Shown here: in pieces, positions 29,399-38,365 of the stretch
Numbering within the stretch: the stretch's first letter is position 1
Layout: the number at the start of each line of letters is the position of its first letter
Assembly (NCBI GenBank): GCA_002747255.1
Contig: PDUC01000038.1
Location: forward strand, 1-64,000
Source of the DNA: Acidobacteriota bacterium
GTDB taxonomy: Bacteria; Acidobacteriota; Holophagae; Acanthopleuribacterales; Acanthopleuribacteraceae
Length of the DNA stretch: 64,000 nt
Direction of reading: 5' to 3'
Program-made: the position numbers and the translations under genes
Notes under the pieces: model-generated
What the model was told of the DNA's origin: nothing
Seen by the model: the letters and a program-made list of their open reading frames with translations, nothing else
Database searches by the model: none

Positions 29399-29544
29399 CG
29401 GAACGGCAATTTCTCGATATTCCCGATGTTTTAAGGGGCTTTGTCAAGCAGAGAAATGTGCGCAGGGTCACAACGCGCTGTTTTCAGTTGTAAATACCGC
29501 CGGCATGAAATCCAGCTAATTTTACATTTACTTGGCGCAAACTT

Positions 29545-29553
29545 TGCTATACT
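29545..29553 (+). promoter_or_regulatory. extended -10 promoter of the right-hand receptor
   Basis: TGCTATACT (TGN plus TATACT at 29548-29553) is an extended -10 element. No good -35 is present at the standard distance. The predicted transcript start near 29560 leaves a 5' leader of about 55 nucleotides before the TTG start at 29614. Confidence 0.5.
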
Positions 29554-29613
29554 GTAACCAAGGGTTGAAGTGTGCGCACCTCAGCCATAAGGTATATTTT
29601 TAGGAGGAAAGTT

Positions 29614-32502
29614 TTGAAAAAGATTTATTTATTTACTCTTTTTTCATTCCTATTTTCTTCTCTGATCTTCGGTCAGGGAAATCAGAAATCAACTATTGCT
29701 GTAACCACTTATGATTCCAATGGCAACGTACTTCCTGGCGTTGTTGTTATCGTTGAATCACCTTCCCTTCAAGGGACTCGTAACCTGGTTACTGACAACA
29801 AAGGTAAAGCTTTAGCAGCCTTGTTACCCCCTGGACAGTACGTCGTAACGGTTTCAATGCCCGGCTTCCAAACCCAGAAATGGGAAGGCCGCGCATCATT
29901 GGGTAACATCACACCGTTGAAATTCACCATGGAAGCCAACTCACTGGAAGAGGTCGTCACTGTTATCGCTGCCAATCCAGCTATTGACGCCAAAGACTCC
30001 ACAACCAAATCCAACTTCGGATCCGATGAAGTAGACAAGCTTCCAGTTAGCAGAAACCCCATCGCCATAGCCAAGTTAACACCTGGTACAACCACCAGGA
30101 ACCCAACCGGTAATATTTCCATTCACGGTGGTAACGGTGCTTCCAACCTGATGTTGGTTGACGGTTCTGAATATTCCGATAATATCTACGGTTCGTTCCG
30201 CAGCAGCCTCGTACTGCAAGAAGCCATTGAAGAAACCCAGGTTTTAACATCCGGTATCTCTGCTGAATACGGCCGTTTCGACGGTGGTGTCGTCAACGTT
30301 GTAACCAAAAGCGGCAGCAACACCTTCTCCGGTGCCCTGCGCTATCAATTCAAGAACCCCGCGTGGGCAGCAAGCACACCACTGGTAGATGACGCTAAAT
30401 CCAAGTTGAACAAAAACCCCGAATTCACCTTTGGCGGTCCCATTATTAAAGATCACCTTTGGTTCTTTGTTGGTTATTTCTCACAAGACTTCAACGACAA
30501 CCGAACCTACACAGACAACATCACCAGAGACATGGACGGTAACCTGCTTCCCATTGAAACCAGAAAGCAAACCTATGCCTATGCCTCGGAAACAGAGCGC
30601 TATCAAATTAAGCTCACTTATTCACCAACGTCCGATCACACCATCTCTGTAAACTACGTCGACAACTCAACAGACCAGAACTTGAGAGCTTATGTAAGGC
30701 CAGGATCACCTGAATCTCTGGTTCCACAAACCAACCCTTCCGACGTTTGGAAAATCACCTACAACGGCATCATCACACCCAACCTGGCGGTAACCGCTAA
30801 CTTCGGTAAAAAGAGCCAGAACCTGACAGCCGGCGGCGACCCCAACGGTCCCAACCCCTTCCTGGTATACGACTACTCCGGTGCCTTTGAAGGCTATGAC
30901 TATACCGGACGATACAACGTCTTTGAAAATGGCTGGTTCAGTGCTGGCGACGGTGGCGACAACCGCGACAACACCACCGGCGTTCTGAAGTTCACCTACT
31001 ACCTGGATTCCAACTACGGCTTCCACAACATCGACGTGGGTGGTGACTACTACGAAGGCAAACGAAAAGCGGCAAACCATCAATCCCCAACACTTCAGAC
31101 AATCGATGCCTATGGCCGAAGAATTAATGCCGACGGCGTTCCCGAATACTTCTTCGTTCCCGGCTGGAACAGCATTTGGGTCTACAGCTCTGAGCGCACA
31201 GGCTACGCTACCTCCGAACAGTACGGTCTCTACATCAACGACCGTTGGGAAGTCAATGAGCGTCTGTCTGTCAACCTGGGTATCCGCTATGACAAATACG
31301 AAGCAGCCGATGAACTGGGTTCAACCTCTGTCTCTTCTGACAGCGTGGTTCCCCGTTTCAGCATCAACTACGACCTGACTGGCGAAAGCAAATACTACGT
31401 AAATGCAACCTATGGCAAATTTACCGGTAAACTGCTTGAAACCGTAACCAATGAAGTTACCGCTCAGGGAAATCCCTCTGAAATTGACTACGTCTACACT
31501 GGCGAGTTAGGCTGGTACACAGCTGAAGAAGTAATGAACTTTGTCGATACACACTACGATTACAGTACAGATGGTATCGTTTACTTCAGAAATCCACTGA
31601 TTGGAACCGTTATGGATCCTGATCTGAAGCCTCAACAGAGCGAGGAATACACTCTTGGTTTCACATGGAACGCGAACTCCACAGATTACATCACCGCAAC
31701 CTACATCAATCGGGACTGGAACGGTTTCTACGACACCATTCGCACTTCTGACGACTACGTGGTTGACGATGCCGGTCAAGTTATCTACAACAGAAACTTC
31801 CAAATCAATGACGCTCTGCTCAGGGAATACGAAGCGATTGAACTGGCTGGTGCCTGGACTGGTAAATCCAGTTGGTATGAGAACATCTCTGTGGGCTTTA
31901 ACGCCACCTTCTCCGATTTGAAAGGTAACAACGAAGGTGAAGGTCGCTTTACCCCTGTTTCTACTAACGGTCTGATTGGCGACTTTGAAGCTGAGTGGCA
32001 ACAAGAAGGATACGATGTTTACACCGATCTTTCTCCTTTCGGCAACCTCGCGGGCGACGTTCCTTTCCAAATGAACGCATGGGCCAACTACGGCTTTGAT
32101 TTTGGCAAATTCGGTATTCTTGAAACTTCCTTGCTGTTCCAATACGCCGACGGCGAAACATACAGTGAAACCGGTAGTTTCTCCACTCCAGATGTCATCA
32201 AGGGACTGACTGGAAGCCGCACAACAACCTACTTCGTCAACGGCGAGAGAGGAACCAACCATTTCAACGCCTACAGATCATTGGATCTCGGTCTTCGATA
32301 CAATGTACCTCTGTGGAAGAGCGTCAGCTTGTTTGTTGAAGCCAACGTTTACAACCTCACTAACTACCGTGGTCTCCATTACTGGGATACTTCCTGGTTA
32401 CAGAATGAAGCCGGTGAGTGGGTTAAAGCTTCAACCTATGGCGATCCCACCTCTTACTACGGCGGCAGAAGTTTTGATTTAGCAGCGGGATTCCGTTTCT
32501 AA
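29614..32502 (+). CDS. TonB-dependent receptor, Oar-like, with carboxypeptidase-regulatory domain
   Basis: A second receptor of about 962 residues. A TTG start at 29614 is chosen because AGGAGG (29602-29607) lies 6 bases upstream and a signal peptide follows directly (KKIYLFTLFSFLFSSLIFGQ); an upstream GTG at 29572 would prepend 14 basic residues. The regulatory beta-sandwich is at about residues 25-105 (STIAVTTYDSNGNVLPGVVVIV), the plug at about 120-235 (VDKLPVSRNPIAIAKLTPGT, then SIHGGNGASNLMLVDG and GGVVNVVTKSGSN), and the barrel ends SFDLAAGFRF. It is similar in plan to the divergent receptor at 26143-29028 but differs enough in the barrel to suggest another substrate. Confidence 0.95.
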   Translation: MKKIYLFTLFSFLFSSLIFGQGNQKSTIAVTTYDSNGNVLPGVVVIVESPSLQGTRNLVTDNKGKALAALLPPGQYVVTVSMPGFQTQKWEGRASLGNITPLKFTMEANSLEEVVTVIAANPAIDAKDSTTKSNFGSDEVDKLPVSRNPIAIAKLTPGTTTRNPTGNISIHGGNGASNLMLVDGSEYSDNIYGSFRSSLVLQEAIEETQVLTSGISAEYGRFDGGVVNVVTKSGSNTFSGALRYQFKNPAWAASTPLVDDAKSKLNKNPEFTFGGPIIKDHLWFFVGYFSQDFNDNRTYTDNITRDMDGNLLPIETRKQTYAYASETERYQIKLTYSPTSDHTISVNYVDNSTDQNLRAYVRPGSPESLVPQTNPSDVWKITYNGIITPNLAVTANFGKKSQNLTAGGDPNGPNPFLVYDYSGAFEGYDYTGRYNVFENGWFSAGDGGDNRDNTTGVLKFTYYLDSNYGFHNIDVGGDYYEGKRKAANHQSPTLQTIDAYGRRINADGVPEYFFVPGWNSIWVYSSERTGYATSEQYGLYINDRWEVNERLSVNLGIRYDKYEAADELGSTSVSSDSVVPRFSINYDLTGESKYYVNATYGKFTGKLLETVTNEVTAQGNPSEIDYVYTGELGWYTAEEVMNFVDTHYDYSTDGIVYFRNPLIGTVMDPDLKPQQSEEYTLGFTWNANSTDYITATYINRDWNGFYDTIRTSDDYVVDDAGQVIYNRNFQINDALLREYEAIELAGAWTGKSSWYENISVGFNATFSDLKGNNEGEGRFTPVSTNGLIGDFEAEWQQEGYDVYTDLSPFGNLAGDVPFQMNAWANYGFDFGKFGILETSLLFQYADGETYSETGSFSTPDVIKGLTGSRTTTYFVNGERGTNHFNAYRSLDLGLRYNVPLWKSVSLFVEANVYNLTNYRGLHYWDTSWLQNEAGEWVKASTYGDPTSYYGGRSFDLAAGFRF

Positions 32503-32521
32503 TATCTTTTTTGCAACAACG

Positions 32522-32554
32522 AAAAAAGCCAGCGCGTTTCGTGCTGGCTTTTTT
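32522..32554 (+). terminator. intrinsic terminator after the second receptor
   Basis: Perfect 12-bp inverted repeat AAAAAAGCCAGC (32522-32533) and GCTGGCTTTTTT (32543-32554) with a 9-base loop, 19 bases after the stop codon. Confidence 0.92.
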
Positions 32555-32725
32555 ATGTTCTGGTTTCAACCGTTCACTCAGCTCAAGGGCATCGGATCTC
32601 TTCTATTCCGTTCTTCTCTCTGAAAGCATCACATTGCTGCTCAACCTATAGAAATTGTGGGCAATCGCTGCGATTCTGGCCTTTGAGCTGAAATCGACGG
32701 GCACAACACCTCTGCTGATGTTGTC

Positions 32726-33952
32726 TCAACTCCTATCCGCCTTTCTTCTGGTCACCACGTCAAAGGGCAGCCTGGCGTAGAACAGGGTGGCTTTCAGCAG
32801 GTCCTCCAGGAAAATGAACTCCTTATCGGAGTGGGCCAATTCTTCCAGACCGGGAGCAAATCCAATGGTTGGAATACCCAGGCGACCCGCCGTAGCAACA
32901 CCATTGGTGGAGAACTTCCAGAAACCGCTCTTTTTACTCACACCCAGAACCTGATTGGCAACGGAAAGGGCCGACCGGCATAAAACGTGATCCTGATCGA
33001 GAACCCAGGTGGGGAAATAGGCCTTTTGGGTGAAAGATGTTTTTTTCCAGGATTTACCGTAATAATCCGGTACCCGAATATGAACCTGCAAGCCCTTGTC
33101 TTTTGCTAATTGATCAAGCTCGGCCAAGACCGTTTCAACCGTTTCCCCTTTGGTAAGCCTTCTGTCAATGTGCACTTCACAGTAATCTGCCACCGAACAG
33201 AGAGAAGGCGCTCGAGAAGAAATTTGACTCACTGTAAGAGCCCCTTTCCCCAACGGTTCCACAGACGGCAAATTCACATCCATGTTTTCGAGTGCCTTCA
33301 CAAATTCAGCCATTTTGTAAATGGCGTTATCGCCTTGCTCGTTGTGTGCCCCATGAGCCGACACCCCTTCAATGGATGCTTTTATTTCCATTCTGCCCCT
33401 CTGGCCTCTGTAAACAGTTAAATCCGTAGGCTCACCCAACACCACATAATCAGGACGAATACCCTCTCTCTGGATTAAATGCAGCAAGGGATACCCATCG
33501 CAGTCTTCCTCCATGACAGAACCGACAATATACAGCGTAAAAGGAAGCGATGCCTGACCGTAAACCTGCTTGATGGCCTTGCCGGCCATGATGAATCCCG
33601 CTACGGCACTTTTCTCATCAACCACACCGCGCCCGTAGATCTTTCCATCGACGATTGTTCCGGCAAAGGGATCGTATGGCCAGTTTTCGTTTTCGGTCAC
33701 ATGGACGGTATCGATGTGACCATCCATAAGAATGGTGACGGGGCCATCTCCTACACGGCCCACGGCGTTGCCTAACTGATCGGAATAAGCCTCATCAAAA
33801 CCAAAGTTCTGCATGGTTTGAATCAGAAAATCAACCAACTTGCCTTCTTCACCGCTGTAACTGCGAATGCGCACCATATCCTGGATAAGCTGATAAAGCT
33901 CTTCTTTCTGTTGATTGACCATCTGCATTATTCTGTTCATCCTGTCCATCAT
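32726..33952 (-). CDS. M20 family metallopeptidase / YgeY-like hydrolase
   Basis: A 408-residue cytoplasmic, probably di-zinc hydrolase. It shows the M20 metal motifs DGHIDTV (about residues 77-83), GRGVVDEKSAVAGF, EEDCDG, and the dimerisation-domain region GRMEIKASIEGVSAHGAHNEQGDNAI, with a late GFAPGLEELAHSDKEFI histidine motif. The pattern is closest to the YgeY/ArgE/DapE branch, which acts on N-acyl amino acids or short peptides; the exact substrate is unknown. The ribosome site GGAGG lies 3 bases before the first ATG and 6 before the second, so the start may be one codon later. It is monocistronic. Confidence 0.92.
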   Translation of the reverse strand: MMDRMNRIMQMVNQQKEELYQLIQDMVRIRSYSGEEGKLVDFLIQTMQNFGFDEAYSDQLGNAVGRVGDGPVTILMDGHIDTVHVTENENWPYDPFAGTIVDGKIYGRGVVDEKSAVAGFIMAGKAIKQVYGQASLPFTLYIVGSVMEEDCDGYPLLHLIQREGIRPDYVVLGEPTDLTVYRGQRGRMEIKASIEGVSAHGAHNEQGDNAIYKMAEFVKALENMDVNLPSVEPLGKGALTVSQISSRAPSLCSVADYCEVHIDRRLTKGETVETVLAELDQLAKDKGLQVHIRVPDYYGKSWKKTSFTQKAYFPTWVLDQDHVLCRSALSVANQVLGVSKKSGFWKFSTNGVATAGRLGIPTIGFAPGLEELAHSDKEFIFLEDLLKATLFYARLPFDVVTRRKADRS

Positions 33953-34223
33953 AAACCTCCAGATTCGGTAGTTGAATTTGATTTTTACACATCTTCGCCA
34001 TTTCTATACCAACTGAATATACACCTCTAGCAAGGAACTAGAAAGAAGAACTTTTAGGTTACAGGCTCAACAGCCACCCTGGATTATTTCTTGATTGCAA
34101 TTTGCTGTGATGAGCGGACAAAAAGGAGAAGCTCGCTATTCTACCCATCCAGTCTCAAAAACGAGTTCAACACCGCGGAAGACGCGGGGATAGACGGCAC
34201 GCGCAGCATCAGCATTCTCTTTT

Positions 34224-34997
34224 CTATTCTTTGCGGTAATGGAATTGGTAGTGCATGATCAGGTAGTCGTCTGGACAACCCTGCGGCAGGGGCGGTAAAC
34301 GCGCAGCCAGAACAGCCCGAAGTGCGGGCGAATCCAGATGTCGTTTGCCCGAGCTTTGCGAAATCTCTGCGTCCTGAATGGACCCGTCTTTATTGATCCT
34401 GAAAGTGACGACCGTCATTCCCCCCGACAAACCCGATCGCGCCCAGCGTTGTGAGAGTTCATACTGCACACTCTGCAAATAAGCCAGATAGGGAAGATCC
34501 TCCACGTTGGTTCCCGACTGAGAACCGCCGACTTGAAAGGAAATACCCGTTTCGTCGGCACCACCTGTTCCACCTGATACCGCTTTCTTGCCAGGCTCCA
34601 CAGCCGGGCTGGAACTGGAAGAACTCTCCTCAACCTTTTTCGTCTTCTTCTTGGCTTTCTTCTTGGTATTCAGCCCTATCTCGTTTTTATTGGGCTTCTT
34701 TTTTTTCTTTTTTTTTCGCGTCTTCTTTTTTGTCACCTTCTTTTTGGGAGGTGCTTTCGCTTTTCTCATGACGGGCGCTTTTGTTTTCTTGCCGCCTGAT
34801 CCAGAGAGGGTCTGGGCGCCAGCCAAACCTACCGACATAATTGCCGGTTGTTCGGGCACCGTGTTGAAAAGAGTTTGACCGGCCAAAAGAAAGCCAATGG
34901 CTCCCACGTGCAAGACAACAGCAAAAACCACCGAACGCGCAAAAACGCGTTTCTCGTAACGCAATTGTGCCGAATGATCAATCAGAATCGCTTTCAT
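34224..34997 (-). CDS. TonB/TolA-like energy transducer with polylysine linker
   Basis: The 257-residue protein has one N-terminal membrane helix (about residues 20-42, [20 protein letters not shown]). A linker at about 75-135 is extremely rich in lysine where classical TonB is proline-rich. The C-terminal domain (about 165-257) shows [22 protein letters not shown], then [31 protein letters not shown], the TonB_C fold pattern. It should span the periplasm and contact receptors or Tol partners. It overlaps exbD by 4 bases and ends the coaD-exbB-exbD-tonB run. The long TonB receptors in this window are its natural partners. Confidence 0.88.
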   Translation of the reverse strand: MKAILIDHSAQLRYEKRVFARSVVFAVVLHVGAIGFLLAGQTLFNTVPEQPAIMSVGLAGAQTLSGSGGKKTKAPVMRKAKAPPKKKVTKKKTRKKKKKKKPNKNEIGLNTKKKAKKKTKKVEESSSSSSPAVEPGKKAVSGGTGGADETGISFQVGGSQSGTNVEDLPYLAYLQSVQYELSQRWARSGLSGGMTVVTFRINKDGSIQDAEISQSSGKRHLDSPALRAVLAARLPPLPQGCPDDYLIMHYQFHYRKE

Positions 34998-35407
34998 TTT
35001 TCCTGAACCGGTTCCATCACAAGACTGACTTGTTCTATACCGCCCTTGCGGAGGTGCTCGAGAAATTCCATCACTTGTCCGTATCTCAGGTTTTTATCCC
35101 CGCGAATATAGACTGTTTTATTCTTTGAGGTTGCGACCGCAGCCTTGACTTTTTCAATAATGATACCCGGTTGCAGGTAGGTTTCTCCCAGGTAGTGTTT
35201 CCCTTCCGCGTCGATGGACAAGATGAGGTTGTTCTCATTGACTTCGGTCTCAAAATTCCCCACAGGCAGATCGACATCGACCCCGCTTTGCAGTAAGGGT
35301 GCTGAAATCATGAACACAATCAGGAGAACCAACATAACATCCACAAGTGGCGTCACATTGATTTCACTCATGTTACTGGAAGGGCCTCTACCTGTTGAAA
35401 AACCCAT
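34994..35407 (-). CDS. exbD: biopolymer transport protein ExbD/TolR
   Basis: A 137-residue, single-pass inner-membrane component of the proton-driven Exb or Tol motor. The N-terminal segment [27 protein letters not shown] carries the essential membrane aspartate ([11 protein letters not shown]). A periplasmic domain follows with [22 protein letters not shown]. It lies 8 bases after exbB and overlaps the tonB-like gene by 4 bases, forming a motor cassette. Exb versus Tol cannot be told from this sequence alone; the absence of tolB and pal nearby favours Exb. Confidence 0.93.
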   Translation of the reverse strand: MGFSTGRGPSSNMSEINVTPLVDVMLVLLIVFMISAPLLQSGVDVDLPVGNFETEVNENNLILSIDAEGKHYLGETYLQPGIIIEKVKAAVATSKNKTVYIRGDKNLRYGQVMEFLEHLRKGGIEQVSLVMEPVQEK

Positions 35408-35415
35408 AAGTCACC

Positions 35416-36108
35416 TCAAGTAAAGTTCTTTTCGACAATGCCGAGAAATTCCAGGCTGAAATCTTCCATTTCAGCAGAAACGCCTCGTGTTTTACTGACA
35501 AAATAGTTGTAAGCCATCACAGCGGGAATGGCTGCAAAAAGACCGAAAGCTGTCGCAATCAGCGCGTCCGCAATACCGGGTGCCACAACGGCCAGGGAGG
35601 CCGACTTGTGAGCTGCTATATCCTTGAAGGCGACGATAATTCCCCAAACGGTTCCCAGTAGGCCCACAAAAGGCGCAACAGCAGCTGTGGTGGCCAGGAG
35701 ATTGATGTTTTTCTCGAGTTTGGCAATTTCAACATAGCTGGCTCTTTGAAGAACCCGGTTGATGGACTCCAGATTTCTTATTTTAGGCTGTCCGTTCTCC
35801 ATTTTGGAATTGTGCTTTAACTGAAAGTTCAGCTCACTGAATCCGGCCAGGAAGAGCCCGACCTGGGGCGAGAAACCGTACTTTCCACAGACCTGTTTGA
35901 CTTCCGAGAAGCGGGATGACTTTCTGAATGTATCGAGGAAACGCGTGGTATCTCTCTTCACTTTACCCAAGAGTGCCTTTTTCTGAAAGATCAAAACCCA
36001 ACAGGCTACAGAAAAAAGGACCAGGGCGATTAAGACAATTTTTGAAACCAAACTGGATTCAAGAATCAAATCCAGATAATTCATGCTTTGACCAGCAGTA
36101 AGTAACAT
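35416..36108 (-). CDS. exbB: MotA/TolQ/ExbB proton channel protein
   Basis: The ATG at 36108 follows AGAGGA and sits 8 bases after the coaD stop, giving 230 residues; a longer frame to 36162 would overlap coaD and has no ribosome site. There are three membrane segments: near residues 11-34 (SLVSKIVLIALVLFSVACWVLIF), about 140-165 (LLATTAAVAPFVGLLGTVWGII) and about 175-205 (GIADALIATAFGLFAAIPAVMAYN). The GLLGTVWG and ATAFGLFAAIPAV motifs are the ExbB/TolQ signature. It forms the proton channel with ExbD to energise outer-membrane receptors. Confidence 0.93.
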   Translation of the reverse strand: MLLTAGQSMNYLDLILESSLVSKIVLIALVLFSVACWVLIFQKKALLGKVKRDTTRFLDTFRKSSRFSEVKQVCGKYGFSPQVGLFLAGFSELNFQLKHNSKMENGQPKIRNLESINRVLQRASYVEIAKLEKNINLLATTAAVAPFVGLLGTVWGIIVAFKDIAAHKSASLAVVAPGIADALIATAFGLFAAIPAVMAYNYFVSKTRGVSAEMEDFSLEFLGIVEKNFT

Positions 36109-36116
36109 ATTTTCCT

Positions 36117-36602
36117 CTACTTCGTAATCTGATATTTTTTGTGAAGCTCGCGAATGACGCAAGGTGGAACCAGACGCTCTGGATGACCTCCGAGCCTGAC
36201 CACTTCTTTGATCAGTCTGCTGCTCACAAAGGAGAAGTTCGCCTGAGTCATCAAGAACGTGGTTTCAATTTCAGGAGCCAGTTCCCGATTCATCATAGCA
36301 ATCTGACACTCGTATTCAAAATCCGAAACAGCACGCAAACCGCGGATAATCGCCGTGGCACCGCATTCATGGGCCGCGTCAACCAGCAGACCTGTAAACG
36401 ATATGCAGTTCACACGTTCGTTGGGATAAGCTTCCCGTATTAAATCCATTCGTTCCTCTATGGTGAAACACGGCCTTTTCTGTTCATTAATGAGAACAGC
36501 GACAACGACTTCATCAAACAGCTTGAGCGCTCTTGCTATAATATCGACGTGTCCATTGGTTACAGGGTCGAAAGAACCCGGGAAAATGGCTCTTGTTTTC
36601 AT
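36117..36602 (-). CDS. coaD: phosphopantetheine adenylyltransferase
   Basis: CoaD adenylates 4'-phosphopantetheine in coenzyme A synthesis. The ATG at 36602, after a GGTGG site, gives 161 residues, the normal length, opening RAIFPGSFDPVTNGHVDII. The nucleotidyltransferase HxGH-type motif is TNGHVDI; ERMDLIREAY, IIRGLRAVSDFEYE and SFVSSRLIKEV follow. Upstream in-frame codons to 36662 have no family support. It heads the exbB-exbD-tonB run with 8 bases before exbB. Confidence 0.95.
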   Translation of the reverse strand: MKTRAIFPGSFDPVTNGHVDIIARALKLFDEVVVAVLINEQKRPCFTIEERMDLIREAYPNERVNCISFTGLLVDAAHECGATAIIRGLRAVSDFEYECQIAMMNRELAPEIETTFLMTQANFSFVSSRLIKEVVRLGGHPERLVPPCVIRELHKKYQITK

Positions 36603-37001
36603 GAAAATATTACCACCATTAAATAAATTGAATAAAAACACCGCATGGAGCCAACCATGCATGGGCGTTATTATACCCGATTTCCAGGATTAAACTTGAA
36701 AAATGCTGTTGTGGGTCTGCAAGCGCCTTGCAAGCACTACCAACCTGGTTCCTTTTTCCCGCTTCCGTTTAAAAAAAACGTGATCTCATTTGAAAGCCAG
36801 AGAGAACGACAGGATTGCGGCTTACTTGTCGGGATCATAGCTGGAGAAAGCGACCCGCTTATAGAGAGAGGCTGTCCGCTGCAGACAAACCCGCCCGTGA
36901 AAGGAAATCCAGAATCTCTTCGCGACAGTTGAACTGCAGTTCTTTTAACTACAAAACAGATAGATCGTCGTTACGCGTAAGAGGCTCATTTTTTAAAAGA
37001 T
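36603..37001. other. non-coding stretch between coaD and the receptor remnant
   Basis: About 400 bases. The few short frames have no ribosome sites and no recognisable product. The right end merges with the terminator at 37002-37046. The coaD promoter should be near the left end. I see no other structure. Confidence 0.5.
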
Positions 37002-37046
37002 AAAAAAGCACCCTTGGCCAGGATCAGGGGGTAACCTGGCCAAGGG
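37002..37046 (-). terminator. intrinsic terminator of the receptor remnant (leftward)
   Basis: Perfect 12-bp inverted repeat CCCTTGGCCAGG (37011-37022) and CCTGGCCAAGGG (37035-37046); six A at 37002-37007 give a T-tract on the minus strand. It ends leftward transcription just after the remnant gene. Confidence 0.85.
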
Positions 37047-37077
37047 CTCATAGGAGGAGGAAAGTAGTAAGCGCGTT

Positions 37078-37453
37078 TTAAGGCGCTTGCATTCTTGGTA
37101 TCTGGGCTGCAATCAAAATGGCAAGCCAGGTTGTTATCTTGGAAATCGTATTGAGAAACACATAGACCGACCTTGGGAATCGGGGGCTGTATACACAGGC
37201 ACTGTCCCTGTCGGCTCCCTGATTGAGATCTTCCCGGAACTCGTCTGTCAGGTTTTTAACACCCGCAGTTAGAGCGAGAGTGCGGTTCCCAAATTCCCCA
37301 TTGGGATTAACTTGAAAGGTATACTGTGCCCCGAATGACAATGACCTTTGACTCCTTTTAGAGGTTGATTACGGGTATTTCTAACCACTCCGGTGATATT
37401 CAACCCAAAACCGAAGCGATCATCAGTACAATGACTGTGCTTGTTTTCAGCAT
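37078..37453 (-). pseudogene. internally deleted, frameshifted TonB-dependent receptor
   Basis: Three pieces of one receptor gene remain, each in a different frame. An ATG at 37453 opens a signal-peptide-like start (MLKTSTVIVLMIASVLG) and then a stop. A one-base shift gives GLNITGVVRNTRNQPLKGVKG, which matches the first strands of a carboxypeptidase-regulatory domain. After a further shift near 37341 comes the barrel C-terminus, SFGAQYTFQVNPNGEFGNR, then LALTAGVKNLTDEFREDLNQ and DSACVYSPRFPRSVYVFLNT, a typical receptor ending, followed by a non-native tail to 37078. The whole plug and most of the barrel are gone. Promoter, Fur-like box and terminator survive. Confidence 0.75.
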
Positions 37454-37475
37454 TTCATATTCCCAGCTTGCCTCA

Positions 37476-37494
37476 ATTGAGATTGATTCTCAAT
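37476..37494 (-). promoter_or_regulatory. Fur-like box before the receptor remnant
   Basis: ATTGAGATTGATTCTCAAT is a 19-bp palindrome built on TGAGA-N5-TCTCA, very close to classical Fur boxes of the TGAGAATCATTCTCA type. It lies 22 bases before the remnant ATG and just downstream of the expected transcript start, where Fur would block transcription. Confidence 0.65.
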
Positions 37495-37509
37495 ATCAAA
37501 GACCCGATC

Positions 37510-37537
37510 ATTTTACATTTCGCGAATACGTTGTCAA
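37510..37537 (-). promoter_or_regulatory. sigma-70-type promoter of the receptor remnant
   Basis: On the minus strand TTGACA (37537-37532) and TAAAAT (37515-37510) are 16 bases apart. The transcript start is expected near 37503, directly before the Fur-like box. Confidence 0.65.
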
Positions 37538-37653
37538 GAGTAAACGGGGTTGTTACTGTTTGTTAACATGGTGGTAAAAATGGTTTTTGGAAGAGAGTCC
37601 GTTTCACCTTTTTCGCAGCGTACCCCGATCGACCTTCAACTCGTTTTCCAGCT

Positions 37654-38154
37654 TCAATGTGGCTTTTCCGCTGCATAGGATAAAAGGATCTTTTCCTGTT
37701 GCTGAGTAAGAACAGCGCGAACAGCTTCTATACATCGCAAATGCTCCATCGTTAGAGCTGTTTTTAAACGTGCGATTTCTTCCACATCGGACAGCAGCAC
37801 TTCTGCTTTTGCACCATGCACTATTTTGTCAGCAAGAGCGATCTCCATCTTTTTGATTTTTATCGCGGACGTAACGACAACAGGCATAACACGAGCCCTG
37901 ATTTCCTGAATCCTTGTCAATTGCTCGTCAGTGAGCTTTAACAATTCTGATGAAGGATGATGCAAAGTCAAACCCACATAAAAAGGGATGTTTTTGCTTA
38001 TTAAAAAATAATCTTTGGGGAAGTTTTCATGGGCAGCAAAGGGCCCTGGAGCGCCTGCCATAACTTGCATTTGCTTTTTTAATTCCGTGTGTGTCAAATC
38101 TCCTGCTGAACACAAAGCTGTAACGCCAAATAAAGCAACCATCACCATTCTCAT
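37654..38154 (-). CDS. Spy/CpxP-like periplasmic protein
   Basis: The 166-residue product has a short signal peptide (MRMVMVALFGVTALCSAG). The body is helical and charged, with the LTDEQLTRIQEIRARVMPVVV segment and a second LTQQQEKIL near the C-terminus, the LTxxQ-type repeats of Spy/CpxP/metal-resistance proteins. Such proteins act as periplasmic chaperones or metal-stress sensors. It is 210 bases downstream of the DUF2325 gene on the same strand. Its family membership rests on the repeat pattern and helical character, so confidence is moderate. Confidence 0.75.
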   Translation of the reverse strand: MRMVMVALFGVTALCSAGDLTHTELKKQMQVMAGAPGPFAAHENFPKDYFLISKNIPFYVGLTLHHPSSELLKLTDEQLTRIQEIRARVMPVVVTSAIKIKKMEIALADKIVHGAKAEVLLSDVEEIARLKTALTMEHLRCIEAVRAVLTQQQEKILLSYAAEKPH

Positions 38155-38365
38155 TTTTCTTCTCCTTTTCTATGGTATTTCCAAAAAACATCAACCGGAT
38201 CGGCTGAATAAGGTTAAGACAAGCTGGATCTTGCCAGGATGAGACGGCCTTTCAATTCGACTGCGAAAGCGAAAAGGCCGCTTTTGTACTGTTCGAGAAC
38301 TTCAACCGGGAATTATCTGGATTTCCTCCAATGGGTTTGGAGGATTGTGATACCGCCTCGCAAAT

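Larger units (their letters stand above)
29029..29613. other. control region between two divergent TonB-dependent receptors
   Basis: No gene is seen in these 585 bases. The region is AT-rich and full of symmetry: a stem-loop-like element at 29124-29181, an 11-bp inverted repeat at 29367-29398, an extra half-site TTTTGAATA at 29258-29266, and an extended -10 promoter for the right-hand receptor. Such density suggests controlled expression of the two receptors. Confidence 0.6.

Noticed and set aside
31507-32262. A 251-codon minus-strand frame opposite the right TonB receptor
   Set aside because: It is antisense to conserved receptor sequence, without ribosome site or family match.
34680-34780. 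Simple-sequence expansion or sequencing error in the TonB-like linker
   Set aside because: The lysine-rich block stays in frame, mixes AAA and AAG codons, and joins a proper C-terminal domain, so it reads as real coding sequence.
36815-37003. A 62-codon frame between coaD and the receptor remnant
   Set aside because: Highly basic, no ribosome site, no family; judged random.
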